Part shown: positions 28,210 through 37,344 of the stretch, in pieces
Numbering within the stretch: position 1 is the stretch's first letter
How the letters are laid out: each line of letters opens with the position of its first letter
DNA from: an uncultured Clostridia bacterium
GTDB taxonomy: Bacteria > Bacillota > Clostridia > Oscillospirales > Oscillospiraceae
DNA length: 64,000 nucleotides
Assembly: GCA_947365965.1 (NCBI GenBank)
Contig: CANAZG010000002.1
Span: forward strand, 1-64,000
Reading direction: 5' to 3'
Translations under genes and position numbers: made by a program
The notes under the pieces: generated by a model
What the model saw: the letters and a program-made list of their open reading frames with translations, nothing else
Databases searched by the model: none
Told to the model about the DNA's origin: nothing

Positions 28210-28383
28210 TCACCGCCCCATGGTGTGCTTGACAGAGGCAGCGGCGCTGTCCACCGCGTCCGTCACCGTCTGCATGGCCCGGCCGGCGCTGGTGCGCTTG
28301 CCGGTGGCCGTATGCAGGGCCAGATCCGCCGCCGCGCCTGCGGCCGCGCCCAGCAGCATACCCGCTACAAATCCGTTCTTCAT
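28210..28383 (-). CDS. Small 57-aa Gly/Ala-rich membrane-associated protein (YtxH-like)
   Basis: MKNGFVAGMLLGAAAGAAADLALHTATGKRTSAGRAMQTVTDAVDSAAASVKHTMGR; GGAGAGGAGGAAC RBS; below the ORF-track cutoff. Confidence 0.75.
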   Translation of the reverse strand: MKNGFVAGMLLGAAAGAAADLALHTATGKRTSAGRAMQTVTDAVDSAAASVKHTMGR

Positions 28384-28499
28384 CGCTGTTCCTCCTCTCC
28401 TCCGCCTGGAACTGCCCCGAACGCAGCTCTGCTGTTTCCGGGATCCGCTCTAGTCTCCCCGGCCGGAGGGAAATTAAGCGTCTGCGGTTCATCCTTTTA

Positions 28500-28528
28500 T
28501 TGCTAATTGTCGAACAATCCGATATAAT
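28500..28528 (+). promoter_or_regulatory. Sigma-A-type promoter for HD-domain gene
   Basis: TTGCTA-17 nt-TATAAT; spacer contains ATTGTCGAACAAT inverted repeat. Confidence 0.65.
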
Positions 28529-28563
28529 GAACCAGCAGTAACATACGAGAGGAGCCATTTCCC

Positions 28564-29256
28564 ATGACGAGAGAGACCTTTGCCCTGCTGGAGGAGTACA
28601 TGCTCTCCTGCGCGGGGGATGCGGCCCACGACGGGGAGCACGTGCGCCGGGTGCTGTACCTGGCCCTGGAGATCGCGGAGACCGAGGAGGGAGTGGACCG
28701 GGACCTGCTCATCGCCGCCTGCCTGCTCCACGACGTGGGGCGGCCCGAGCAGTTCGCGGACCCCGCCCTCTGCCACGCCCGTGTGGGCGGGGAGAAGGCC
28801 CGCCGGTTCCTGCTGGACCACAGCTTTTCCCGGGACTTCGCCGCCCGGGTGGGGGACTGCGTGCGCACCCACCGCTACCGCTCCGATGATCCGCCGGGGA
28901 GCCTGGAGGCCAGGATCCTCTTTGACGCGGACAAGCTGGACGTGACCGGGGCCGTGGGCATGGCCCGCACCTTCTTCTACGCCGCCCGGGTGGGCCAGCC
29001 TCTCTACACCCTGCTGCCCGGCGGCGGGGTGTCCGACGGCTCTGCGGAGGAGCCGGAGGGGGTCCACTCGGTGCTCCGGGAGTACAAGGTGAAGCTGGAG
29101 AACATCTACGGCAGCTTCCTCACCCGCCGGGGCGGGGAGCTGGCCCGGCAGCGGCAGGCCGCCGCCAGGAGCATCTATGAGAATCTTCTCTCGGAGATCC
29201 GGGAGCCCCATGATACCGGCGGCTCCCTGCTGGGACGGTATATTGAGAATACATAA
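28564..29256 (+). CDS. HD-domain phosphohydrolase
   Basis: 230 aa; GEHVRRVLYLA, LLIAACLLHDVGRPE, FDADKLDVTGAVGMAR. Confidence 0.9.
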   Translation: MTRETFALLEEYMLSCAGDAAHDGEHVRRVLYLALEIAETEEGVDRDLLIAACLLHDVGRPEQFADPALCHARVGGEKARRFLLDHSFSRDFAARVGDCVRTHRYRSDDPPGSLEARILFDADKLDVTGAVGMARTFFYAARVGQPLYTLLPGGGVSDGSAEEPEGVHSVLREYKVKLENIYGSFLTRRGGELARQRQAAARSIYENLLSEIREPHDTGGSLLGRYIENT

Positions 29257-29271
29257 AAGGAGAGTTCCCCT

Positions 29272-30276
29272 ATGACGACGAAAATTTTCCTTGTCCGCCA
29301 CGCGGAGGCGGAGGGCAACCTGTTCCGGGTGGCCCACGGGCAGTACGACAGCAACATCACCCCCCAGGGCTACCGGCAGCTGGCCTATCTCCGCCGCCGG
29401 TTCCAGGGGGAGCGGCTGGACGCGGTGTACGGCAGCGATCTGACCCGCACCCACACCACCGCCTCCGCCCTCTACGTCCCCCGGAATCTCCCCTTCCGCC
29501 CACTGCCCCTGCTGCGGGAGATCCGGCTGGGGCAGTGGGAGCAGATGAGCTGGGGGGAGATCCAGCGCATGGACCGGCAGATGTACGTGGACTTTAACAA
29601 GCGCCCGGACCTCTGGCAGGTCCAGGGGGCGGAGACCTTTGCCCAGCTCCGGGATCGGATGCTCACTGCCGTCCGGCGGATCGCGGAGGAGAACCCCGGC
29701 GGGATCGTGGCCGCCGCCAGCCACGGCGCGGCCCTGCGGACCCTGCTGGGGACGCTCCAGGGCATGAGCCTGGAGGAGATCGGCAGGACCGGCCACGGGG
29801 ACAACACGGCAGTGTCCCTTCTGGAGGCGGAGGGGGAGGAGATCCGGGTGGTGTTCCGGGACGACGCGTCCCACGTCCCCGCCGGGGAGTCCACCTTCGG
29901 CCGCCAGAGCTGGCACAAGGACGACGCGGCCACGGAGCCGGGGCTGTGGTTTGACACCCTGGAGGAGGGCCCGGAGGGCCGCACCGCCCGGGCCATGCTG
30001 GACGGGGAGGAGACAGGCCGGGTGGCCGTTGTCCTGGAGCCGGACCGGGCCCGGATTACGGACCTTGCCCTGCTCCCCTCCTGGCGGGGCCGCCGCTACG
30101 GCGTGCAGCTACTGGGTCAGGCGGTGCAGTTCGCCCGGGCCAGGGGCCGGGAGACGCTGGTTCTGGCGTGCCCCCCGGCGCTGGCGGGGTACTTCGGCAG
30201 ATACGGCTTTGTCCCGGCGGGCGGGGAGATGGTCATGGACCTGCGCCGCCGGGTGGGGGAGATCCCAGAGGTGTAG
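29272..30276 (+). CDS. Histidine phosphatase (phosphoglycerate-mutase superfamily) fused to GNAT acetyltransferase
   Basis: N-term FLVRHAEAEGN (RHG), AASHGAALRTLLG; C-term ITDLALLPSWRGRRYGVQLLGQAVQFARARGRETLVLACPPALAGYFGRYGF GNAT fold. Confidence 0.88.
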   Translation: MTTKIFLVRHAEAEGNLFRVAHGQYDSNITPQGYRQLAYLRRRFQGERLDAVYGSDLTRTHTTASALYVPRNLPFRPLPLLREIRLGQWEQMSWGEIQRMDRQMYVDFNKRPDLWQVQGAETFAQLRDRMLTAVRRIAEENPGGIVAAASHGAALRTLLGTLQGMSLEEIGRTGHGDNTAVSLLEAEGEEIRVVFRDDASHVPAGESTFGRQSWHKDDAATEPGLWFDTLEEGPEGRTARAMLDGEETGRVAVVLEPDRARITDLALLPSWRGRRYGVQLLGQAVQFARARGRETLVLACPPALAGYFGRYGFVPAGGEMVMDLRRRVGEIPEV

Positions 30277-30298
30277 GATTTCCACCGGAGGGGAAGCC

Positions 30299-31201
30299 CT
30301 ATCCGCCGAAAACCACCGGAAACGCCCCGTACGCCATGGCCGCCGACAGCGCCGCCTGGAGGGCCTTGCCCGCCCAGTGCCAGCGGAAGGACAGGGGCGC
30401 GGCCGCAGACAGGGCCTGACAGTGGACGCTCAGCCCGCCCCAGCCCACGATGGCCCCGGCCCAGACGAACCCCGCCCGGCCCGGGGAGAGGGCCGACACG
30501 CCGGTGACCATCTCCAGCGCCCCCAGGGCCGCCCCCGGCAGGACCGGCGGCAGCAGGGCCGCCAGCACCCGGAAGAGGACCACAAAGGCGCAGATATTCA
30601 GCGTGGCGGTCACCGCCCCGCCGCCGGCGGCGGTGAGGGCCTGGGGGAAGGGGACGCTTCGGGCCGCCGTCCGCCCGCCCGGCAGGACCGGGCCTTGGCC
30701 GGGACACAGGCGGCAGAGGACCATCCCCGCCAGCAGGGCGGAGAGAACGTGGATCAGGTACAGGTACGCCCCCGCCCGGGCGTCCCCCAGCACCCCTGCG
30801 CCCACGTAGCCCAGCAGGAACGCGGGGCCGCAGTTGTCGCAGAAGCCCAGGAGGAGCTCCGCCTCCTGCTGGGAGAGACGGCCCTGCTGGAAGAGCTCGG
30901 CGGCGGTCCTGGCCCCTGCGGGGTAGCCCCCCAGCAGACCCGCCAGCAGGGGCAGGGCGCACACGCCCCGCATACGGAACAGGGGCCCCATGAAGGGGCC
31001 GCACAGCCCCTGCAGCGCCTCTGCCAGCCCCAGCTGGAGCAGCAGGGACACCACCACAAAAAAGGGGAACAGGGAGGGAATCACCGTCCCGGCGCACAGT
31101 GCCAGCCCCTCCCGCACCGCCTGGGCGGCCTCCTGGGGGCGCAGCAGGAGCAGCCCGCCGGCGGCCAGGACCGCCGACAGGGTCAGCCATTTTTTCATCA
31201 T
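30299..31201 (-). CDS. YlbJ-like nucleoside-recognition domain sporulation membrane protein
   Basis: 300 aa; GTVIPSLFPFFVVVSLLLQLG, LLAGLLGGYPAGARTAAELFQQGRLSQQEAELLLGFCDNCGPAFL. Confidence 0.85.
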   Translation of the reverse strand: MMKKWLTLSAVLAAGGLLLLRPQEAAQAVREGLALCAGTVIPSLFPFFVVVSLLLQLGLAEALQGLCGPFMGPLFRMRGVCALPLLAGLLGGYPAGARTAAELFQQGRLSQQEAELLLGFCDNCGPAFLLGYVGAGVLGDARAGAYLYLIHVLSALLAGMVLCRLCPGQGPVLPGGRTAARSVPFPQALTAAGGGAVTATLNICAFVVLFRVLAALLPPVLPGAALGALEMVTGVSALSPGRAGFVWAGAIVGWGGLSVHCQALSAAAPLSFRWHWAGKALQAALSAAMAYGAFPVVFGG

Positions 31202-31226
31202 TCATCACCCATAGAGGGTATGCGAA

Positions 31227-31256
31227 GCCGGGACAGGTTAGACCTGTCCCGGCTTT
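31227..31256 (-). terminator. Hairpin downstream of 31277-31720 lipoprotein gene
   Basis: AAGCCGGGACAGG-ttaga/tctaa-CCTGTCCCGGCTT. Confidence 0.7.
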
Positions 31257-31276
31257 CCGCTCATACAGATGAAATC

Positions 31277-31720
31277 CTACGTCCAGAGGCTCCGCAGATA
31301 TGCGGCCGTCTCCTGGGGGATGGAGAAGGTGAGGTCCACGACGCCGGTGACAATGGTGAGATAGTCCCCATCCTCGTAGCACTGGAGGGTGCAGAGCTCC
31401 CGCTGCTCCGGCTCCCTCCCCGCCAGAAGCGCAGTGGCGGTCTCCTCCTGCCAGAGGGTGAGGGTTCCGGAGGGGGTCAGCCCCTCTGGCTTTTCCGCTA
31501 TCCGCCAGTTGTCCAGGTTCACGGCCTCCACAAGGCGGTCAATGTCCGCTTCCTCTGTCAGCGCCCCCCGCTCCGCGCCGCCGGCGTCGGCAATCACAAT
31601 CCTCTGGGTCTTGGAGAGCTCCTCCCCGTCAAAGCCGCCGGAGGCGGTCCTGCACCCGGCCAGGGCCAGCAGATACAGCAGGGCGGCCAGGGAAACACAT
31701 AGACGTCTGGTCATAGACAT
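31277..31720 (-). CDS. Putative lipoprotein
   Basis: MSMTRRLCVSLAALLYLLALAGCRTASGG lipobox. Confidence 0.75.
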   Translation of the reverse strand: MSMTRRLCVSLAALLYLLALAGCRTASGGFDGEELSKTQRIVIADAGGAERGALTEEADIDRLVEAVNLDNWRIAEKPEGLTPSGTLTLWQEETATALLAGREPEQRELCTLQCYEDGDYLTIVTGVVDLTFSIPQETAAYLRSLWT

Positions 31721-31749
31721 ATCTCCTTTTCAGCAGGTCCGGGCCCATC

Positions 31750-32610
31750 TCAGCTGAGGAACCGATACAGCGCCCAGGACAGGATATAAAAAATATAGAT
31801 ATGGGCGGGATAGAAGGCGTAGAACAGGTTTTTGCAGCCCCTCCCCCGCTGTCCGTTGTAGCACAGCATGAGGAGCCCCGCGAAAGCGCCGTACCACTCG
31901 TAGTAAACGGTGAACATCTGCGTCCAGTGGAACCCGGGTATCTGGGCGTATACCAGGCCCACATAGACCAGATAGAAGAGCAGGTGGAACGCCGCGAACG
32001 CTGCCACCTGCAGCCGCCGCCTCCGGCGGCAGAGGTAGAGCAGGATCCCCGTGACCAGTGCGGGCAGGCTGGCGTCCGGACTGAAGTTCCAGGTGGGGAC
32101 CAGAGCGATCAGCGCCGTCAGCGGCAGGCCCAGGGCCGGAAAGGCCCCCATGGCCGCAGTGAGCAGCATGGGCCAGACCAGCGGCAGAATCACCGCCGCC
32201 GCGCCCCGGAGATACCGCCCCTCCCCCAGCCAGTCCATGCCCTGCCAGACAATGGTGAGAACGGCGAAGGTGGTCATGATGCCGTTCATGGGGTAGAAGC
32301 CGTCCGGCCGGACCAGAACGCCCAGGAGGCTCATCGCCAGCAGCAGCCCGGTCATGAGCGCCGACAGGGCGTAGACCCGCAGAAAGTAGGTTTTCCGGCT
32401 CCGGGTGTGGGTGAACCCCTCCACCGCGCAGAACAGGAACAGGGGCGCGGACAGCCGGCCCAGCATGGAAAACCACTCCGGGATCCACCCGGTGAAGCCG
32501 AAGATATAGTGGATGTGGTCAAGAACCATGAGCGCCAGGGCAATCCCCTTGAGCCCGGTGGAGGTCAGCCCCCGGCGCGCCCCGATTCCCGGTGTGACAG
32601 ATGCTTCCAT
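31750..32610 (-). CDS. TraX-family membrane protein
   Basis: GLKGIALALMVLDHIHYIFGF...WFSMLGRLSAPLFLFCAVEGFTHTRSRKTYFLRVYALSALM. Confidence 0.88.
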   Translation of the reverse strand: MEASVTPGIGARRGLTSTGLKGIALALMVLDHIHYIFGFTGWIPEWFSMLGRLSAPLFLFCAVEGFTHTRSRKTYFLRVYALSALMTGLLLAMSLLGVLVRPDGFYPMNGIMTTFAVLTIVWQGMDWLGEGRYLRGAAAVILPLVWPMLLTAAMGAFPALGLPLTALIALVPTWNFSPDASLPALVTGILLYLCRRRRRLQVAAFAAFHLLFYLVYVGLVYAQIPGFHWTQMFTVYYEWYGAFAGLLMLCYNGQRGRGCKNLFYAFYPAHIYIFYILSWALYRFLS

Positions 32611-32625
32611 AGACAGATCTCTCCG

Positions 32626-33432
32626 TTACTCCAGATTCAGCCGCCTGCGGAGGATATACTCCGTGCAGAAGAAGTAGAGAGCGCTCAGAAGCCCGGTCCA
32701 CACGATGGCAACCCACACGGCCACATGGGCCCCGGCGATGCCCTCCACGCTGAACATCACATCCAGCGCCGTTCTGAGGGGGCGGAAATTGATGGACCCC
32801 AGGACGCCCAGGAGCGTGCCCATCACCGCATTGATGGCGATATAGGCCGCCACGCTCATGGCCACCCGATTCCTGTTGAACAGATGGCCGATCGCCATGG
32901 CCAGATACAGCTGGAGATACCCCTGGGCCATGCCCACGCAGATAAGCAGCAGGAGCTCCAGCAGGAAGAAGACGCCGTGGGTGGCCTGGATGTTCCAGTG
33001 GGTGAACAGGTACCCCAGGCCCCGGAACAGGTCCCCCAGCTCATGGACCCACTGGAAGGGCGCGATGAGCAGGATGGAGAGGATTGCCACAACGATGCTC
33101 AGCAGGGTGGCCGCCACCGCGCTGAGGAGCTTGGAGGAGATGAGCTGCCAGGGCTTGACCGGCAGGGTGTGCATCAGATATCCCTCGTCCCCCAGAAGGC
33201 CCTTGAAGAACCGCTGGATGACAAAGATCATGGTGATGACGAACATGGCCATGAGAATGGCCACATACACCAGCATGGCCATGCCGGCGGTGGTCTCCCC
33301 CACGGTGCTGGTGCTGTCCAGACCGGAGAGGGTGAAGTGGTTCACCAGGGCCAGCAGCAGGGCCGCGGGCCAGATGAAGCCGAACTGCTTGAACATGGAG
33401 CGGAAATCGTATTTCACAAGCCTTCCAAACAT
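32626..33432 (-). CDS. ABC transporter permease
   Basis: 268 aa polytopic; VKYDFRSMFKQFGFIWPAALLLALVNHF; follows ATPase gene. Confidence 0.85.
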   Translation of the reverse strand: MFGRLVKYDFRSMFKQFGFIWPAALLLALVNHFTLSGLDSTSTVGETTAGMAMLVYVAILMAMFVITMIFVIQRFFKGLLGDEGYLMHTLPVKPWQLISSKLLSAVAATLLSIVVAILSILLIAPFQWVHELGDLFRGLGYLFTHWNIQATHGVFFLLELLLLICVGMAQGYLQLYLAMAIGHLFNRNRVAMSVAAYIAINAVMGTLLGVLGSINFRPLRTALDVMFSVEGIAGAHVAVWVAIVWTGLLSALYFFCTEYILRRRLNLE

Positions 33433-34157
33433 CAGAACGCGCCTCCTTCCATATTGTGGGCCCGGAAGATCTCCCGGAACAGCGCGTCCACGCTCTTCCC
33501 CTCCCGCTCCCGGATGCTGTCCACCCCGTCGTGGAGCGTGACGGAGCCGTCCTTGAGGAATACCACCTCGTCCAGCACCGTCTCAATGTCGCTGATGAGG
33601 TGGGTGGAGAGGAGCACCGTGCCCTCCTCGTTGTAGTTGGTGAGAATGGTGTTGAGGATGAAGTCCCGGGCCGCCGGGTCCACCCCGGCAATGGGCTCAT
33701 CCAGGAGGTAGAGCTGGGCCTTCCGGGCCATGACCATCACCAGCTGCACCTTCTCCTTGGTGCCCTTGGACATGCTCTTGATCCGGTCGCTGGGGGTGAC
33801 GCCCAGGCTGGCGCACATGTTCAGGGCCTTTGTCCGGTCAAAGTCGGCGTAGAAGTCCGCGAACAGGTCAAAGAGGTCCGTGGCCTTCATCCAGTCGGCA
33901 AAGTACATCCGGTCCGGCAGGTAGCTGATGATGGACTTGGTGTAGGGCCCCACCGGGGAGCCGTCCACCAGCACCGCCCCCTCCGTGGGCTGGAGAAGGC
34001 CGCAGAGAATCTTGATGAGGGTGGTCTTGCCGCTGCCGTTGGGGCCCAGCAGGCCCACGATGCGGCCCCGGCCCAGCTCCAGGTTCACGCCGGTGAGGGC
34101 CGTCTTGCTGCTATAGCGCTTGGTCAGCGCCGTGCAGGTGACAAGCTGTTCATTCAT
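33432..34157 (-). CDS. ABC transporter ATP-binding protein (YtrB-like)
   Basis: GLLGPNGSGKTTLIKILCGLLQPTEG, MSKGTKEKVQLVMVMARKAQLYLLDEPIAGVDP. Confidence 0.92.
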   Translation of the reverse strand: MNEQLVTCTALTKRYSSKTALTGVNLELGRGRIVGLLGPNGSGKTTLIKILCGLLQPTEGAVLVDGSPVGPYTKSIISYLPDRMYFADWMKATDLFDLFADFYADFDRTKALNMCASLGVTPSDRIKSMSKGTKEKVQLVMVMARKAQLYLLDEPIAGVDPAARDFILNTILTNYNEEGTVLLSTHLISDIETVLDEVVFLKDGSVTLHDGVDSIREREGKSVDALFREIFRAHNMEGGAF

Positions 34158-34515
34158 GTTCCAATTCCTCCTTTACAAACACAAGGGCGTCGCTGGGGGT
34201 GTAGCCCAGCTCTGAGAGTACGCGCAGACAGTCGGCCACAGCGGCCCGGGCCCGGGCCTTGGCTGCCGCCTCGATGACCCCATGATCCTGGGTGACCGTG
34301 CGGCCGGCGGTGCGGCTGCCCACGGCCAGGCCGTCGGCCTCCAGCTGGGCCAGGGCCCGCTGCATGGTGTTGGGGTTGACCCCCGCCTGGGCCGCCAGCT
34401 CCCGCACCGCCGGCAGCCGCTCCCCGGGCGGGTACTGTCCCTTCAGGATGCGCAGGGTCAGCTGCTCCGTCAGCTGCTGCCAGATGGGCCTGTCGTCGGT
34501 AAATTTCCAGTCCAT
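34150..34515 (-). CDS. GntR-family regulator (YtrA-like)
   Basis: MDWKFTDDRPIWQQLTEQLTLRILKGQYPPGERLPAVRELAAQAGVNPNTMQRALAQLEADGL; overlaps ABC ATPase. Confidence 0.92.
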   Translation of the reverse strand: MDWKFTDDRPIWQQLTEQLTLRILKGQYPPGERLPAVRELAAQAGVNPNTMQRALAQLEADGLAVGSRTAGRTVTQDHGVIEAAAKARARAAVADCLRVLSELGYTPSDALVFVKEELEHE

Positions 34516-34620
34516 ATGTTCCTCCTTTCCCGGATGTAGTGGTTCTTTTGGTGGAAAACCATCCATCATAAATTTGAAAAGGGATTTCCGCACCTAATGC
34601 AGGGGCACAAGGTTCTGCGC

Positions 34621-34669
34621 TATTGTATTAGGTAATTAATACAATAATACATCCGGAGCAATTTGTCAA
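34621..34669 (-). promoter_or_regulatory. Promoter plus palindromic operator for the gntR-ABC operon
   Basis: Minus strand TTGACA-17 nt-TATTGT; the -10 lies in a perfect inverted repeat TATTGTATTA-ggtaat-TAATACAATA (34621-34646). Confidence 0.82.
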
Positions 34670-34761
34670 GGCCTTTCTAAAAAAATTTTCCGCCGCATAG
34701 ATATGGATATGCTGACGCAGGGGCTGTCAAGAGGAACGGGAGCGCCCGCCTCTGCACGGAT

Positions 34762-35055
34762 ATGCTGACAACGGAGGCAGTTATGGAAAAGAAGAAGGTA
34801 TTTCTTGAGGCGGCGGAGCTCTTTGATCTGCCGGCGGATCTGGTGGCGGGCCTGCCCCACGTGGAGGTGCTGGGCAGCGGCTATTTCTACATGGAGCACC
34901 ACCGGGGCATCCTCTCCTACAGCGGAGAGGAGATCGACATCAACGGGGATGGGAGCATCGTGCGGGTGTACGGCCAGGGGCTGGAGCTGACCAGCATGAC
35001 CGGGGAGGCCCTGCGCATACGGGGGGAGATCAGCCGGGTGGAGTGGGTGAAGTGA
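34762..35055 (+). CDS. yqfC: YqfC/YabP-family sporulation protein
   Basis: 97 aa; ELFDLPADLVAGLPHVEVLGSGYFYMEHHRGILSYSGEEIDING; upstream of yqfD. Confidence 0.9.
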   Translation: MLTTEAVMEKKKVFLEAAELFDLPADLVAGLPHVEVLGSGYFYMEHHRGILSYSGEEIDINGDGSIVRVYGQGLELTSMTGEALRIRGEISRVEWVK

Positions 35056-35056
35056 G

Positions 35057-36235
35057 ATGATGCGCCGCATAGTGAACCTCCTGAAGGGGGAGGTGACGGG
35101 CCGGGTGGAGAGCGGATTCCCGGAGCGGGTGCTGAACCTGTGCGCGGAGTACGGGATCGTATTCTGGGATCTCCAGTGGGTCTCGCCGGTGGAGTTCACC
35201 TTCACCCTGGCCCGGCGGGACTGGAAGCGGCTGCGCCGCCTCAGCCGCCGCATTGACTGCGACATGACGGCGGTGGCGTGGAAGGGCGTGCCCTTCTTCA
35301 TGGGCCGGATGCGCCGCCGCTACGCCCTGTGGGTGACCCTGGGGGCCTGCGTGGCCGCGCTGATCTGGGGGTCCTTCTTTATCTGGGACTTTGAGATCGA
35401 GGGCAACGAGGCGGTGTCCGAGGAGGAGATTCTGCGGGCCCTGGAGAAGTACGGGGTGGGGTTCGGAACCTACGGCTACGCCGTGGACTCCTTTGAGCTG
35501 CGCAACTACCTCCTGCTGGAGATCCCGGAGCTGAGCTACATTGCGGTGAACGTGAAGGGGTGCCGGGCCTACGTACAGGTCCGGGAGCGGATCCCGCCCC
35601 CGGAGATTGTCAGCAAGCGGCGGCCGGGGAACACGGTGGCCGCCAGGGACGCCCTCATCACCGCCATCGAGCCCTGGGACGGGGAGAAGCAGGTCCTGCC
35701 CGGCACACTGGTCAGCGAGGGGCAGCTGCTCATCTCCGGTGTGGTGGAGAACGACTTCGCCGGGGCCCGGTACCTGCGGGGCATGGGGAAAGTCTACGGC
35801 CGGACCTGGTACACCCTCCGCTGTCAGGTGCCCCTCACCGTGGAGCGGAAGGCCCACACCGGCGGGGAGCAGGTGCGCCGGGCCCTGCTGGTGGGAAAAA
35901 ATCGGATAAATTTGTATTTTGGCAGTAGCATTTCCGGGGATACTTGTGATAAAATAATAACTTGGGACAAGTGGCGGCTGCCCGGCGGGATCGCCCTGCC
36001 GGTGACCATGGTGACGGAGACCCTGCGGCCCTACACCCTCACCCAGGAGGTCAGGAGCGAGGAGGAGGCCCTGCGTCTGGCGGATCTGACGCTCACAAAG
36101 CAGCTGGCCAGGGCCATGGAGGATGGAAAGGTGCTCTCCCGGTCCCTGTCCGCGGAGGTGCGGGGGGACACCCTGCTGGTCACCCTCTCCGCCGAGTGCG
36201 AGGAGCAGGTGGGGCGGCTGGTGGAGCTGCCGTGA
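35057..36235 (+). CDS. yqfD: Sporulation protein YqfD
   Basis: 392 aa; GYVTGRVESGFPERVLNLCAEYGI-like N-terminus, central TM, adjacent to yqfC and phoH. Confidence 0.9.
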   Translation: MMRRIVNLLKGEVTGRVESGFPERVLNLCAEYGIVFWDLQWVSPVEFTFTLARRDWKRLRRLSRRIDCDMTAVAWKGVPFFMGRMRRRYALWVTLGACVAALIWGSFFIWDFEIEGNEAVSEEEILRALEKYGVGFGTYGYAVDSFELRNYLLLEIPELSYIAVNVKGCRAYVQVRERIPPPEIVSKRRPGNTVAARDALITAIEPWDGEKQVLPGTLVSEGQLLISGVVENDFAGARYLRGMGKVYGRTWYTLRCQVPLTVERKAHTGGEQVRRALLVGKNRINLYFGSSISGDTCDKIITWDKWRLPGGIALPVTMVTETLRPYTLTQEVRSEEEALRLADLTLTKQLARAMEDGKVLSRSLSAEVRGDTLLVTLSAECEEQVGRLVELP

Positions 36236-36256
36236 GGGATTGATTTTTAGAAGAAA

Positions 36257-36337
36257 TAAAACCTTCCAACGCTTTTCTTTTGCTTCTTTTCCGGCAGGCC
36301 CGCCGGGGGCGGCGCCTGTTCACAGAGAAAAGAGGAG
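36257..36337. repeat. Degenerate copy of dispersed hairpin element (I), GC-rich loop insertion
   Basis: ACCTTCCAACGCTTTTCTTTTGCTTCTTTT-[GC-rich]-TGTTCACAGAGAAAAGAGG; resembles reverse complement of copy B. Confidence 0.45.
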
Positions 36338-36363
36338 AATCACAAAGGAGACAAGGCACATCT

Positions 36364-37344
36364 ATGGAACAAAGGATAGAAATCGAGCGGCTGGAGCAGG
36401 CGGTGAACATCTTCGGCTCCTTTGACGAGAACATCCGGCTCATGGAGGCGGAGTTCCGCGTAACCGTGGCCAACCGGGACGGGGAGCTGCGCATCACCGG
36501 CGAGCCGGAGGACGCCATGCTGGCCGCCAAGGCCATCCGGGCCCTGCTCACCCTCTCCAGCCGGGGGGAGAACATCGGGGAGCAGACCGTGCGCTACGTC
36601 ATCGGTCTGGCCCGGTCCGGCCAGGAGGAGAAGGTCTCCGAGCTGACGGCGGACGTGATCTGCATCACCGCCAAGGGCCGGCCGGTGAAGGCCAAGACCA
36701 TCGGACAGAAGCGGTACGTGGAGTCGGTGCTGAACAACACCGTCACCATCGGCGTGGGCCCCGCCGGCACGGGCAAGACCTATCTGGCGGTGGCCGCCGC
36801 CGTGGCCGCCTTCCGGGACAAGCAGGTCAACCGCATCATCCTCACCCGCCCGGCGGTGGAGGCCGGGGAGCGGCTGGGCTTCCTGCCCGGGGACCTCCAG
36901 AGCAAGGTGGACCCCTACCTCCGGCCCCTCTATGACGCCCTCTTTGACATGCTGGGGGCGGAGACCTACCACAAGTACCTGGAGCGGGGCAACATCGAGG
37001 TGGCCCCCCTGGCCTACATGCGGGGCCGGACCCTGGACGACAGCTTCATTATCCTGGACGAGGCCCAGAACACCAGCCGGGAGCAGATGAAGATGTTCCT
37101 CACCCGCATGGGCTTCGGCTCCAAGGTGGTCATCACCGGGGACGTGACCCAGATCGACCTGCCGGCGGACAAGACATCTGGCCTGAAGGAGGCTGTGCGG
37201 GTGCTGAAAAACGTGGAGGGCATCGGCATCTGCACCCTCACGGACCAGGACGTGGTCCGCCATGTGATGGTCCAGCGGATCATCAAGGCATACGACGACT
37301 ACTACAGCTATAGCGGCAAGGGGAAGAAGAGGGCCCGGGAATGA
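36364..37344 (+). CDS. phoH: PhoH-family protein
   Basis: [59 protein letters not shown]. Confidence 0.95.
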   Translation: MEQRIEIERLEQAVNIFGSFDENIRLMEAEFRVTVANRDGELRITGEPEDAMLAAKAIRALLTLSSRGENIGEQTVRYVIGLARSGQEEKVSELTADVICITAKGRPVKAKTIGQKRYVESVLNNTVTIGVGPAGTGKTYLAVAAAVAAFRDKQVNRIILTRPAVEAGERLGFLPGDLQSKVDPYLRPLYDALFDMLGAETYHKYLERGNIEVAPLAYMRGRTLDDSFIILDEAQNTSREQMKMFLTRMGFGSKVVITGDVTQIDLPADKTSGLKEAVRVLKNVEGIGICTLTDQDVVRHVMVQRIIKAYDDYYSYSGKGKKRARE

